64,000 nt of DNA. Source: a bacterium (GTDB lineage Bacteria > AUK180). The notes beneath the pieces were generated by a model, which made no database searches, was not told the DNA's origin, and worked only from the letters and a program-made list of their open reading frames with translations. Within the stretch, counting starts at the first letter, position 1. Every line of letters starts with the position of its first letter. Shown here piece after piece: positions 15,981 through 24,082 of this stretch. The position numbers and the translations under genes are program-made. The DNA is taken from the NCBI GenBank assembly GCA_023144005.1, contig JAGLGN010000022.1, positions 62,001 to 126,000 of the forward strand, written 5' to 3'.

Positions 15981-17729
15981 ATGAAAAAGGCATTTTTAAT
16001 TGCTTTATTGTTTGTTTGCCTGATCTCTGGAGCATTTTCATTTGAGATTATTGTCTCTGATTCACGGACCGATTCTATTTCAAATAAGATCAGATGGCCG
16101 GATGACCTGAAAGAGCTCGAGCCCGGGCTTGCCGGGTTGGATCCATCATTTTACGGTGAGGGAGGAGTTTTGTTTCTTTCCACTCCCGGACTTTCTTCGT
16201 CGCATACCTCGATTATTTTCAATTCATTGATAATTAATGATCCCGCAAACGGTACGGTAGACCTTTCGACCCTGCCCCCCTGGATGTTGGGGTTGGCGAA
16301 AATAATTAAAGATGACACATCTTCCGCGGCCGGGTCTCAGGGCCTTGGAGGTGCGCTGATCCTTTCGGGAAGGTCTCCACGCCTTCCAGGTATTGAGATC
16401 TTCATGGATGTGAATTCCTTTCGACTTACATCTTATCTCCCTGCGCATACCGCATTGGGGACAGTCGTTTTCTGGTATTCCTTAAAAGAGGGCGGGGATA
16501 ATAGGGCCAATAGCGCCCATCTTACGCAAGATCTGTCCCTGACCTTTGATCTCAAGGGACCATTGTATGTAGGAGTTTCCAGCAATCGGACAGATATGGG
16601 CACGCCCGGCCCTGTGCCGTCAGCCGAATATTATCAGGACGATTATACAGGGCCTACGTCACTTTATCCCGAAAATACATATTCAGGTGATGTCAACAGG
16701 ATCATTGTTTCTTATATGACAGAAACTTTCTCTTCGGACCTGCTCTTTGAAAGCAAATATCAGGAATACCTTTCATACTACTACGGCTCACCATATCTAT
16801 CCGTTCTTGAGGATGATTTTATTAAATTTTCCATTGCGGGTGAATTGCAAAGCCAAGGCGATCTGGCTTTGAAGGGAAATTTCGCGGTGGATTCTCAGAA
16901 TTATAACGGCAAAAAGCATTCGGCGGCACATATGACGCTTAATACTGTTTCCTCGCTCACAGGTTTAGGGCTGATGGTGAAATCCGATCAGGAATTGATA
17001 AGAAACAGGAATCATATCTCATGGAAATTCTATTGGCAGCCCCAACTGGAGGATATCGATCTGAATGCGTCGTTATCCTATGGTATCAAATTGCCTTCAT
17101 TGAATGATCTGTATTTTGATTACGGCGGCAATGAGCAGCTGCTTCCCGAAAGGGGATATTCATTATTTCTTTCTGCCTCTTATAAGGCATTTAATCTGGA
17201 GTATAAATACCTTGACATAGACAAAATGATACGATGGGTCGAAACCGATCCAATTAATTATCTCTACTCCGCCGAGAATTCCGAGCGTATCAGTAATCAT
17301 TCAGTGACCCTTGGCTTCCGGTATCAATTCAAAGATATCTGCATAGAGAATACCACGATATTAACGGCAGGCAAGCGTCATCAGGGAGATTTCGAAACAG
17401 TTAATGAGGACCTGTATCAGGGCCTCCTCAGGACACCGCTTTTCAAGAATGTTTCAAAAATAAGTTTTCACAGGGGGCGATTTTCGGCTATTCTGACGCA
17501 TCTTTACAAAAGTAGTGAGACGAATATTTATTACAATTCCATGGAAAAGATCCTTCCCGCCATGGGTGTTTCGGATTTCAAGCTCTCTTATGATATCGGC
17601 CACGGCGCAATCACTTTAGGCGTGAAAAATCTCTTTGATCTTAACGGAGCGATGGAATTCGGCGATTCGTTTTATGACGGGGACTATCCGATGAAACGCC
17701 GTACTTTCTTTGCTGAGTTCTCATTATGA
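15981..17729 (+). CDS. btuB: TonB-dependent outer-membrane receptor (BtuB-like)
   Basis: A 582-residue protein with signal peptide MKKAFLIALLFVCLISGAFSF. A plug-like region at about 40-135 includes LFLSTPGLSSSHTSIIFNSLIINDPANG and GSQGLGGALILSG. The remainder alternates polar and aromatic residues, as expected for a 22-strand barrel. NRTDMGTPGPVPSAEYYQDDYTG-type loops and the end FFAEFSL, with an aromatic before the last residue, fit an outer-membrane barrel. Cobalamin specificity is inferred from the riboswitch directly upstream and the BtuF-C-D genes downstream. The sequence itself is divergent from E. coli BtuB. Confidence 0.87.
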   Translation: MKKAFLIALLFVCLISGAFSFEIIVSDSRTDSISNKIRWPDDLKELEPGLAGLDPSFYGEGGVLFLSTPGLSSSHTSIIFNSLIINDPANGTVDLSTLPPWMLGLAKIIKDDTSSAAGSQGLGGALILSGRSPRLPGIEIFMDVNSFRLTSYLPAHTALGTVVFWYSLKEGGDNRANSAHLTQDLSLTFDLKGPLYVGVSSNRTDMGTPGPVPSAEYYQDDYTGPTSLYPENTYSGDVNRIIVSYMTETFSSDLLFESKYQEYLSYYYGSPYLSVLEDDFIKFSIAGELQSQGDLALKGNFAVDSQNYNGKKHSAAHMTLNTVSSLTGLGLMVKSDQELIRNRNHISWKFYWQPQLEDIDLNASLSYGIKLPSLNDLYFDYGGNEQLLPERGYSLFLSASYKAFNLEYKYLDIDKMIRWVETDPINYLYSAENSERISNHSVTLGFRYQFKDICIENTTILTAGKRHQGDFETVNEDLYQGLLRTPLFKNVSKISFHRGRFSAILTHLYKSSETNIYYNSMEKILPAMGVSDFKLSYDIGHGAITLGVKNLFDLNGAMEFGDSFYDGDYPMKRRTFFAEFSL

Positions 17730-18499
17730 AAAAACTTGCGTTAATCTGTATTTTGATCTTCGGCGTTTTGGGGTATTCGAGTGGAATTGTATCACTTGCT
17801 CCGAATATTACAAGAATGCTCATTGACCTGGGATTAAAAGAACAGATCATAGGCACTGTATCCTCGGGAAACACCTTTGCCGCCAATGTCGGTACCTTTG
17901 CCATTCCTGAACTGGAAGAGGTCCTTAGGCTGAAGCCCCGCTTGGTTTTCTATACGGGAATTATTCAAGAACCCTTAGGAAAAAAATTGAAGGACCTTGG
18001 CCTGGAAGGTAAACGCATATATATTTCCTCTGCCGAAGAATTGAGATCCGCCTATATGGAATTGGGATCGATCACAGATACTGAAACGAAAGCGCACCAG
18101 ATCATCCTTCAAATTGATCGAACGCTCTCGGCTTTTAAGATCGGCAGTCCGCTGAAGGTGATCCTTCTTCTCTGGTCGCGGCCGTATTACTCCTGCGGGC
18201 CGGAAACATTTATAGGTGAACTGATCTCTGTTTCCGGTATGGAGAATGTATCGCAAGTATCCAAAGGGCGCTATGCTATCATTTCCGCAGAGACATTGAT
18301 AAGATCCCGTCCGGATATTATCATAATATGTGCTGAAGATCATGACGCGGTAAGAAATCTACTTCTGAAAGATCCGGTTATCAAGGGGAGCGGCTTGATC
18401 GATAATCTCAGAATAATTGTTATAGAAGAAGCTGCGAAGGTGCTTCAGCCCTCGCTTGATGCGCTTGAGGTCTGGGAAAAGCTCTTGAATGAGATCTAA
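17726..18499 (+). CDS. btuF: Cobalamin ABC transporter substrate-binding protein
   Basis: A 257-residue periplasmic binding protein with a signal peptide (MKKLALICILIFGVLGYSSG). The BtuF/FhuD-type fold is shown by IVSLAPNITRMLIDLGLKEQIIGTVSSG at the mature N-terminus and LKPRLVFYTG. The KVILLLWSRPYYSCGPETFIGELISVSGMENV region belongs to the second lobe. Its start overlaps the stop of the receptor gene (ATGA), and its end overlaps btuC by 11 bases. The cargo is inferred from the riboswitch. Confidence 0.9.
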   Translation: MKKLALICILIFGVLGYSSGIVSLAPNITRMLIDLGLKEQIIGTVSSGNTFAANVGTFAIPELEEVLRLKPRLVFYTGIIQEPLGKKLKDLGLEGKRIYISSAEELRSAYMELGSITDTETKAHQIILQIDRTLSAFKIGSPLKVILLLWSRPYYSCGPETFIGELISVSGMENVSQVSKGRYAIISAETLIRSRPDIIIICAEDHDAVRNLLLKDPVIKGSGLIDNLRIIVIEEAAKVLQPSLDALEVWEKLLNEI

Positions 18500-19433
18500 T
18501 ATATTCAGAATTCTCTTCTATCTTTGCTTTCTTGCTCTCATCCTCTTATGTCTTTTTTGGGGGCTCTCCGCCGGAGAAGGCTATATACTCCTTGCCGTGC
18601 GGCTCCCGAATCTTCTGGTCGCGCTTATTTCCGGCGCGTCATTAGGCCTTGCGGGGGCGTTGTCGCAGATGATCTTCAGAAATCCATTGGCGGATCCGTA
18701 TATATTGGGCGTCTCCGCCGGTTCATCGGCAGGTATCTCTCTTGCCTTCCTTACAGGCGCATATACGCTTTTAGGATATTTTTCTATATTCATTCTATCC
18801 TTTTCCGGCGGCATCTTCGCTCTTCTGGTAATATTTTCGGTCTATTCCGCTTCCCGTAGAAAGGATACGGTGATATTGCTTCTTTCCGGAGTGATCTTCG
18901 GCTACATAGCGGTGTCTCTTACCTCATTGATCCTGTCGAATCTGGAAGGCAATATTATTTTTTCCCTGACCGAGTGGCTCTTTGGAACCACCGCATTCTT
19001 TGATATGACGATCATAGGTATCTTTGCCCTTCTTCTTTTAGTGGTGATCATTATATCCCTGATGCGGCATCGTTCATTGGACCGTATGTATCTTTCAGAC
19101 AAGAAGATGCTTTCCCTGGGAGAGGACCCCATCGCCAATAGAAAATTCTTTTTCTTTCTCATAGCTCTGCTGGTTTCATTTTCGGTTTCCGTTACGGGGA
19201 TCATCGGCTTTTTGGGCTTGATCGCTCCCCATATCGCCCGTCGCCTGAAGGGATCAAATGCTAAGTCCATGATCCCGTTGTCTGCCATTACGGGAGCATT
19301 TCTTCTTACCGCCGCCCATTTGCTTTCACTGATAGTGAAGGGGATCAGAGTCCCTGTCGGTATAAGCATCTCGCTTATGGGGGGGATATATTTTATCATT
19401 CTGCTGAGGAGGGGATATGCTTCTGAGATTTGA
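18489..19433 (+). CDS. btuC: Cobalamin ABC transporter permease (FecCD family)
   Basis: A 314-residue inner-membrane permease with about 9-10 hydrophobic segments. The family signatures are VRLPNLLVALISGASLGLAGALSQMIFRNPLADPYILGVSAGSSAG (split here as the VRLPNLL and NPLADPYILGVSAG motifs) and FLGLIAPHIARRL near 240. These match BtuC/FecD. The start overlaps btuF and the end overlaps the ATPase gene by 17 bases. Confidence 0.94.
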   Translation: MRSNIFRILFYLCFLALILLCLFWGLSAGEGYILLAVRLPNLLVALISGASLGLAGALSQMIFRNPLADPYILGVSAGSSAGISLAFLTGAYTLLGYFSIFILSFSGGIFALLVIFSVYSASRRKDTVILLLSGVIFGYIAVSLTSLILSNLEGNIIFSLTEWLFGTTAFFDMTIIGIFALLLLVVIIISLMRHRSLDRMYLSDKKMLSLGEDPIANRKFFFFLIALLVSFSVSVTGIIGFLGLIAPHIARRLKGSNAKSMIPLSAITGAFLLTAAHLLSLIVKGIRVPVGISISLMGGIYFIILLRRGYASEI

Positions 19434-20085
19434 TAAGGTACATTTGAAGAGGGGCGGCTTTACTTTTTTTCTGGACAGAATATTCCCGGATTCAGGTATG
19501 ATCGGCTTAGCGGGTCCGAACGGCAGCGGGAAGAGTACTTTAATGGATCTCGCCACCTCCATCGTGAAGCCGTCTTCAGGTATAATTTATTACGATGAAG
19601 ATAAATTGAGTACCATTGCCACGAATTGTTTCCCCGATATTTTTTCCTGTATGTATGCCGGTGAAGAGCCCTTCGGCGGGTTTTCAGGCGCGAAATATAT
19701 TGATATTCTCTCCTCGATCCCCGAAGCTTCAGCCGCCGCGGCGGAAAGATTTCCCGTTATCCGGCCTTTTCTGCACCGTGATATCCGAGAATTGTCCCGT
19801 GGTCAATGGGTATCATTGCTTCTTTCCTCATTACTTATCGTTTCCAGCCGGATTTTATTTATCGACGAATACATGCTCTTTCTTGACCCCTATCACCGGG
19901 AATTATGGACGGATCATCTGAAAGATCACGCAAAGACAGCGCCGGTATTCATTATCACACATGAAACAGGATTCCTTTATGAGAAATGCGATAATGTTCT
20001 TGGCCTGAAGAACGGCCGTGAGATGTTCTGGGAAAAAGCCTCCGCTCTTGACGGCTCAATACTCAAAGACCTCTATCACCCCTGA
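19417..20085 (+). CDS. btuD: Cobalamin ABC transporter ATPase, with divergent signature motif
   Basis: A 222-residue ABC ATPase. Walker A is GPNGSGKST and Walker B with its catalytic glutamate is ILFIDEY. The switch histidine is in IITHE. The ABC signature, normally LSGGQ, is ELSRGQW here, so the first glycine of the motif is replaced. The chain is slightly short because the region between Walker A and the signature is compact. Its position, overlapping btuC, makes it the partner of that permease. The divergent signature may lower ATPase activity without abolishing it. Confidence 0.88.
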   Translation: MLLRFDKVHLKRGGFTFFLDRIFPDSGMIGLAGPNGSGKSTLMDLATSIVKPSSGIIYYDEDKLSTIATNCFPDIFSCMYAGEEPFGGFSGAKYIDILSSIPEASAAAAERFPVIRPFLHRDIRELSRGQWVSLLLSSLLIVSSRILFIDEYMLFLDPYHRELWTDHLKDHAKTAPVFIITHETGFLYEKCDNVLGLKNGREMFWEKASALDGSILKDLYHP

Positions 20086-20090
20086 AAACC

Positions 20091-20119
20091 TTGCGAAACT
20101 GAAAAAAATAGTGTAAAAT
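20091..20119 (+). promoter_or_regulatory. Promoter of the BMC-gmk-coaBC operon
   Basis: TTGCGA (20091-20096), 17 bases, TAAAAT (20114-20119). The predicted start is about 12 bases before the start codon at 20138, and GAGG at 20128-20131 is the ribosome-binding site. Confidence 0.65.
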
Positions 20120-20137
20120 GAAAAAGCGAGGTCTATT

Positions 20138-21004
20138 ATGGATAATAATGCGTTAGGATTCGTTGAAGCTAAGGGCATCACAGGTGTGGTCGAAGCCCAG
20201 GACCGTCTTCCGAAAACAGGGAATATCCAATTTCTAAATCTTTTACCTATCGGCGGCGGTCATGTGATCACCGTATTTAAAGGCGGCTTGGCCGAATTGC
20301 AATATGCCCTGGATTCAAATTATGATCCCGAGAAGAAGCATTCTTCAATATACATGGCAAAGGTTCTTGAGGGTCCCCATCCTGAGATCCTGGATATTGC
20401 CTCTGATAATGTTCCCGATAAGAGAGCTGCTCTACAGGGCTCTGCCATGACTATCATTGAAACGCGCGGCTATGTGTCAATGGTCATTGCCGCTGATACC
20501 GCATTAAAGAGCGGTGATGTGTCCGTTTCCAATTGGCTTTCTATTGGCGGCGGCATTTCTGCTGTCGTTCTTCGTGGCGATGTTGCTTCATGCCGTTCCG
20601 CAATGGAAAACGCTACCGCTGCGGTCGCTGAAGAGTACAGGTACGCATCGGTTATCATAGAGAATCCGCATGAGCAGATCGATCTCAAAACTCCCGTATT
20701 TTCATCAGTCAGATTAAAAAAGGGCTCAGGCAATTTCATCAAAGGTACTGCTACCGGGCTGGTGGAGACACGCTCATTCGCAGCATTGATATTTGGTCTG
20801 GACCGCGGTCTGAAGTACGGCGATACGAAACTTTCATCTGTACATAAGGTCGGTTCAACATATATCTCAGGTGTCTTCAAGGGTGAGGTCTCCGAGATAC
20901 AGTCCAGTGTCAAGGCCGCTTCGGAGGGAATCAATATGGTGAAATCCACCGAGGGTTCGCTGATCCTGCCCAATTCCCATGAGGATGTCCACAGGATAGT
21001 CTGA
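20138..21004 (+). CDS. Protein of three tandem BMC (microcompartment shell) domains
   Basis: A 288-residue protein made almost wholly of three PF00936-type BMC domains. Domain 1 (5-86) begins ALGFVEAKGITGVVEAQD. Domain 2 (103-184) begins AMTIIETRGYVSMVIAAD. Domain 3 (205-288) begins ATGLVETRSFAALIFGLD. Each has the pore-loop position of PduA-type proteins (PIGGG, SIGGG, KVGST) and the [VF]xGx strand after it, and each ends near an NPHE/NSHED/GPHPE motif. BMC-H proteins have one domain and form hexamers; BMC-T proteins have two and form trimers. Three domains would allow a two-chain pseudohexamer, which is my inference. No microcompartment enzymes or pentamer genes lie nearby. It has its own promoter and shares TGATG with gmk. 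Confidence 0.88.
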   Translation: MDNNALGFVEAKGITGVVEAQDRLPKTGNIQFLNLLPIGGGHVITVFKGGLAELQYALDSNYDPEKKHSSIYMAKVLEGPHPEILDIASDNVPDKRAALQGSAMTIIETRGYVSMVIAADTALKSGDVSVSNWLSIGGGISAVVLRGDVASCRSAMENATAAVAEEYRYASVIIENPHEQIDLKTPVFSSVRLKKGSGNFIKGTATGLVETRSFAALIFGLDRGLKYGDTKLSSVHKVGSTYISGVFKGEVSEIQSSVKAASEGINMVKSTEGSLILPNSHEDVHRIV

Positions 21005-21630
21005 TGCTGCCGGAAAAAGAATATTCATATGAAGCAGGTTTTTTAGTCGTTCTGACCGCCCCGTCCGGTGCGGGTAAAACCACCATACGAGAGGGAGTTC
21101 TCAAATCCCATCCAGAAATAATGTATTCAATTTCGGCTACGACCCGTCCCAAGCGGGATGATGAGAGCGACGGACAGGACTATTTCTTTGTTTCCCAGGA
21201 TAAATTTGTGGAAATGATAGAGAATGATGAAATGATCGAATGGGCAAAGGTGCATGATCATTATTACGGCACCCCAAAGAATTTCATTAAGGAAAATATA
21301 CGGAAGGGTTTAATAATTATCATGGATATCGATGTTCAGGGCGGAGTGAATATCAAAAAGCGTTTTCCCGACGCTGTCTTCATCTTTGTACTACCTCCTT
21401 CTTTTGAGGAGCTGGGACAGCGGTTGATAGAAAGGGGTACCGATACCATGGAAACGATTAAATTACGGGTAGAGAACGCTCGTAAGGAGATCGGCCTCAT
21501 GTACAATTACAATTACATCATTGTGAACGATGATATTAATCTGGCGATCCTTGAAACGGAATCCATTATCATTGCCGAGAAGTGCCGTGTTTCAAGAAAT
21601 GTTGACTTTTATAAAGAGTATTTGAAATGA
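21004..21630 (+). CDS. gmk: Guanylate kinase
   Basis: A 208-residue enzyme that phosphorylates GMP to GDP. The P-loop is A19-P-S-G-A-G-K-T26. The GMP-binding segments are SATTRPKRDDESDGQDYFFV and EWAKVHDHYYGTP. VDVQGG-type DIDVQGGVNIKKRFPD is present. The length is normal. In many bacteria gmk lies beside coaBC with rpoZ between them. Here rpoZ is absent from that place, and the upstream slot, often held by yicC or remA, holds the triple-BMC gene. Start and stop both overlap the neighbours. Confidence 0.95.
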   Translation: MLPEKEYSYEAGFLVVLTAPSGAGKTTIREGVLKSHPEIMYSISATTRPKRDDESDGQDYFFVSQDKFVEMIENDEMIEWAKVHDHYYGTPKNFIKENIRKGLIIIMDIDVQGGVNIKKRFPDAVFIFVLPPSFEELGQRLIERGTDTMETIKLRVENARKEIGLMYNYNYIIVNDDINLAILETESIIIAEKCRVSRNVDFYKEYLK

Positions 21631-22787
21631 AAATAGTAATTGGTATCACTGGCTCCATTGCTGCTTATAAAACCAATACAGTGATCCGTGATCTGGTGAA
21701 GAAGGGTCATTCGGTCGCGGTGATACTTACGGAGTCTGGAATGAAGTTCACATCCCTTCTAACCCTTAATACATTCGCAACAGAAGGTGTTTATACTGAT
21801 ATATTCGACGAAACTATTGAACAGCCAATTCACATCCGGCTTGCCGGATGGGCTGACCTGTTGTTGATCGCGCCCTGTTCGCTGAATACGATATCAAAGA
21901 TGAGCTCCGGCATTGCGGACAACCTCTTATTGGCCACCTATTTTGCATTCAGAGGCCCGGTTATGATAGCTCCCGCTATGAATGACCGTATGTATGAAAA
22001 TCAGGTGAATAGAAGAAATTTACAAAGAGTTATGAAAGACGGAGTGATCCAGATCCCGCCAAGATACGGGGATCTTGCTTCATATGATTCCGGACGCGGT
22101 CCTATGGCGCAGCCCGAAGTAATAGTTGAAGAAGTTGAAAATCATATGAATTACTCCTCCGATCTTGCTGGAAAGAAAGTCCTGATCACCGTTGGGGGGA
22201 CGATGGAAAATATCGATCCTGTCAGGGTCATATCCAACCTTTCCACAGGCAGTATGGGTTATGAGACCGCTTTGGCTTTTTATAGAAGGGGTGCTGAAGT
22301 CACCTTGATCACATCCGTTGTCCGGCCCGTTCCTTCTGATATTGCGATCATCAAAGCGCTTTCTTGCGCGGATTTTTTCAAGGCGGTGAAGGCCGAGTTT
22401 AGTTCCACGGGTATCTTCATTTCCGCCGCGGCGATCTCTGACTTTATCCCTGTGGAAAATAAGCAGAAGATAAAGAAGAAAGATTTTACAGGGAAATTGG
22501 CCTTTAAAAAGGCGAACGACATACTCGCATGGGTATTGAAAAATCGTAAAAAGAGACAGAAGATCATCGGTTTTGCCGCCGAAACAGATCTTTCAAAGAA
22601 TAATATAGAAGAGAAGATGAGATCAAAAGAAGTGGATATCCTCTTTGTCAATCTTATTTCCAACCGATCGGGTTTTGGTGATAAGCCCGTTACCGGGAAG
22701 ATAATATCTGGAAAACGCATAATTGAGATGGAGGGGATTACTAAGGCAAAAGCGGGGCAATTGCTCTGTGACCTTGCGCAAGGATAA
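21627..22787 (+). CDS. coaBC: Phosphopantothenoylcysteine decarboxylase/synthetase, catalytic Cys replaced
   Basis: A bifunctional CoA-biosynthesis enzyme of 386 residues. The CoaC half has the flavin motif GITGSIAAYK, the active-site H69 in IHIRLAGWADLL and the P116-A-M-N119 motif. The CoaB half begins near 184 (VLITVGGTMENIDPVR), with ISNLSTGSMGYETA and a KIKKKD motif. The substrate clamp that reads ACGDxGxGRM in E. coli reads A151-S-Y-D-S-G-R-G-P-M160 here, so the conserved cysteine (C158 in E. coli) is a serine. All other active-site residues I can locate are present. It is coupled to gmk by a 4-base overlap. Confidence 0.94.
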   Translation: MKIVIGITGSIAAYKTNTVIRDLVKKGHSVAVILTESGMKFTSLLTLNTFATEGVYTDIFDETIEQPIHIRLAGWADLLLIAPCSLNTISKMSSGIADNLLLATYFAFRGPVMIAPAMNDRMYENQVNRRNLQRVMKDGVIQIPPRYGDLASYDSGRGPMAQPEVIVEEVENHMNYSSDLAGKKVLITVGGTMENIDPVRVISNLSTGSMGYETALAFYRRGAEVTLITSVVRPVPSDIAIIKALSCADFFKAVKAEFSSTGIFISAAAISDFIPVENKQKIKKKDFTGKLAFKKANDILAWVLKNRKKRQKIIGFAAETDLSKNNIEEKMRSKEVDILFVNLISNRSGFGDKPVTGKIISGKRIIEMEGITKAKAGQLLCDLAQG

Positions 22788-22789
22788 GA

Positions 22790-24082
22790 ATGGACCGCAA
22801 TAAACCGCTTCCCGAGATCATGCGCCCATCAAGCCTTGATGAGGTAGTGGGGCAGGAACACCTGACATCAAAGGATTCACATTTTAGAAAGATGATCGAG
22901 AGCGGGGATTTCCAATCCTTTGTGATGTGGGGCCCTCCGGGAGTTGGAAAAACCACGATCGCACGCATCATCTCTTCCGATGAACATCTTGATTTTTATC
23001 ATTTTTCCGCGGTGTCAACAGGTATTCCCGGTCTGAGAAATATTTTAAAAGGTGCCGATTCTATCCTGAAAGCGCATAAGCGTTTAGTGGTATTTATTGA
23101 CGAGATCCATCATTTCACAAAAACCCAGCAGGATTTTCTTCTTCCGTATCTTGAGGATGGAACGATCACTTTGATCGCCGCGACAACCGAGAACCCCTCA
23201 TTCCAATTGAATAACGCTTTGCTTTCAAGGCTCAGCGTCTTTGTTCTGAACCCGCTTTCCAAGGAAGATATTCTTACAATCGTAGAGCGTGCGGTGCAGG
23301 GAATAAAGAACTGGTCTTTAAAGGATATCACGGTAACCGAGGAAGCAATGAAGGAGCTGATCAATCTTTCAGGCAAGGATGCCAGGGTGTCATTAATGAT
23401 CCTGGAGGGAGTTGTCCGCTCCACATCTGAAGAAAAAATTTCCGCGGAAATGATACAGGAAATGGTCAAAGCCACTACGCTGAGATACGATCGCCAGGGC
23501 GAAGAGCATTACAATCAGATCTCAGCTCTGCATAAATCCCTCAGGGGATCAGATGTTGACGCTTCCGTATATTGGGCCAAGAGAATTCTTATGTCGGGTG
23601 AGGACCCCCGTTTTTTACTGCGACGGCTCATAAGGTTCGCTTCGGAAGATGTAGGCTTGGCGGACCCGAATGCCTTGACTTTTGCTGCCGCTGCCAAGGA
23701 ATCATATCTCTTTCTGGGTATTCCCGAAGGAGAGCTTGCCATCCTTCAGCTCGTTATATACCTGGCGCTTTCCCCGAAGTCCAATTCGTCCTATATCACC
23801 GAGAAGAAAACCGCCAAGCTTATCAAAGACACTGGTTACCTTGAGGTTCCGCTGCATATAAGAAATGCCCCCACCGGATTGATGAAGGATTTGGGTTACG
23901 GCTCCAGCTATGAGTATTCTCATGAATTCCCTCAGGGCATCAACGGGCAGGAATACCTTCCGGATGAGATCTCAGGGAAAAGACTGTATGAACCCGGAAA
24001 TCGTGGATTTGAAGAAAAATTATCTCGAAGAATACAAGAGATACGAAAAATAAAGGAGCGTCTGAAGAATGAAAAGAATTAA
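22790..24082 (+). CDS. rarA: Replication-associated recombination protein A (MgsA/RarA)
   Basis: A 430-residue AAA+ ATPase acting at stalled replication forks. N-terminal LPEIMRPSSLDEVVGQEHL is diagnostic. Walker A is GPPGVGKT (48-55), Walker B is VVFIDEIHHF, and sensor 1 is LIAATTENPSFQLNNALLSR. The C-terminal tetramerisation domain includes YWAKRILMSGEDPRFLLRRLIRFASEDVGLADP. The length is typical. It begins three bases after coaBC, and its 3' end overlaps the next gene by 14 bases. Confidence 0.95.
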   Translation: MDRNKPLPEIMRPSSLDEVVGQEHLTSKDSHFRKMIESGDFQSFVMWGPPGVGKTTIARIISSDEHLDFYHFSAVSTGIPGLRNILKGADSILKAHKRLVVFIDEIHHFTKTQQDFLLPYLEDGTITLIAATTENPSFQLNNALLSRLSVFVLNPLSKEDILTIVERAVQGIKNWSLKDITVTEEAMKELINLSGKDARVSLMILEGVVRSTSEEKISAEMIQEMVKATTLRYDRQGEEHYNQISALHKSLRGSDVDASVYWAKRILMSGEDPRFLLRRLIRFASEDVGLADPNALTFAAAAKESYLFLGIPEGELAILQLVIYLALSPKSNSSYITEKKTAKLIKDTGYLEVPLHIRNAPTGLMKDLGYGSSYEYSHEFPQGINGQEYLPDEISGKRLYEPGNRGFEEKLSRRIQEIRKIKERLKNEKN

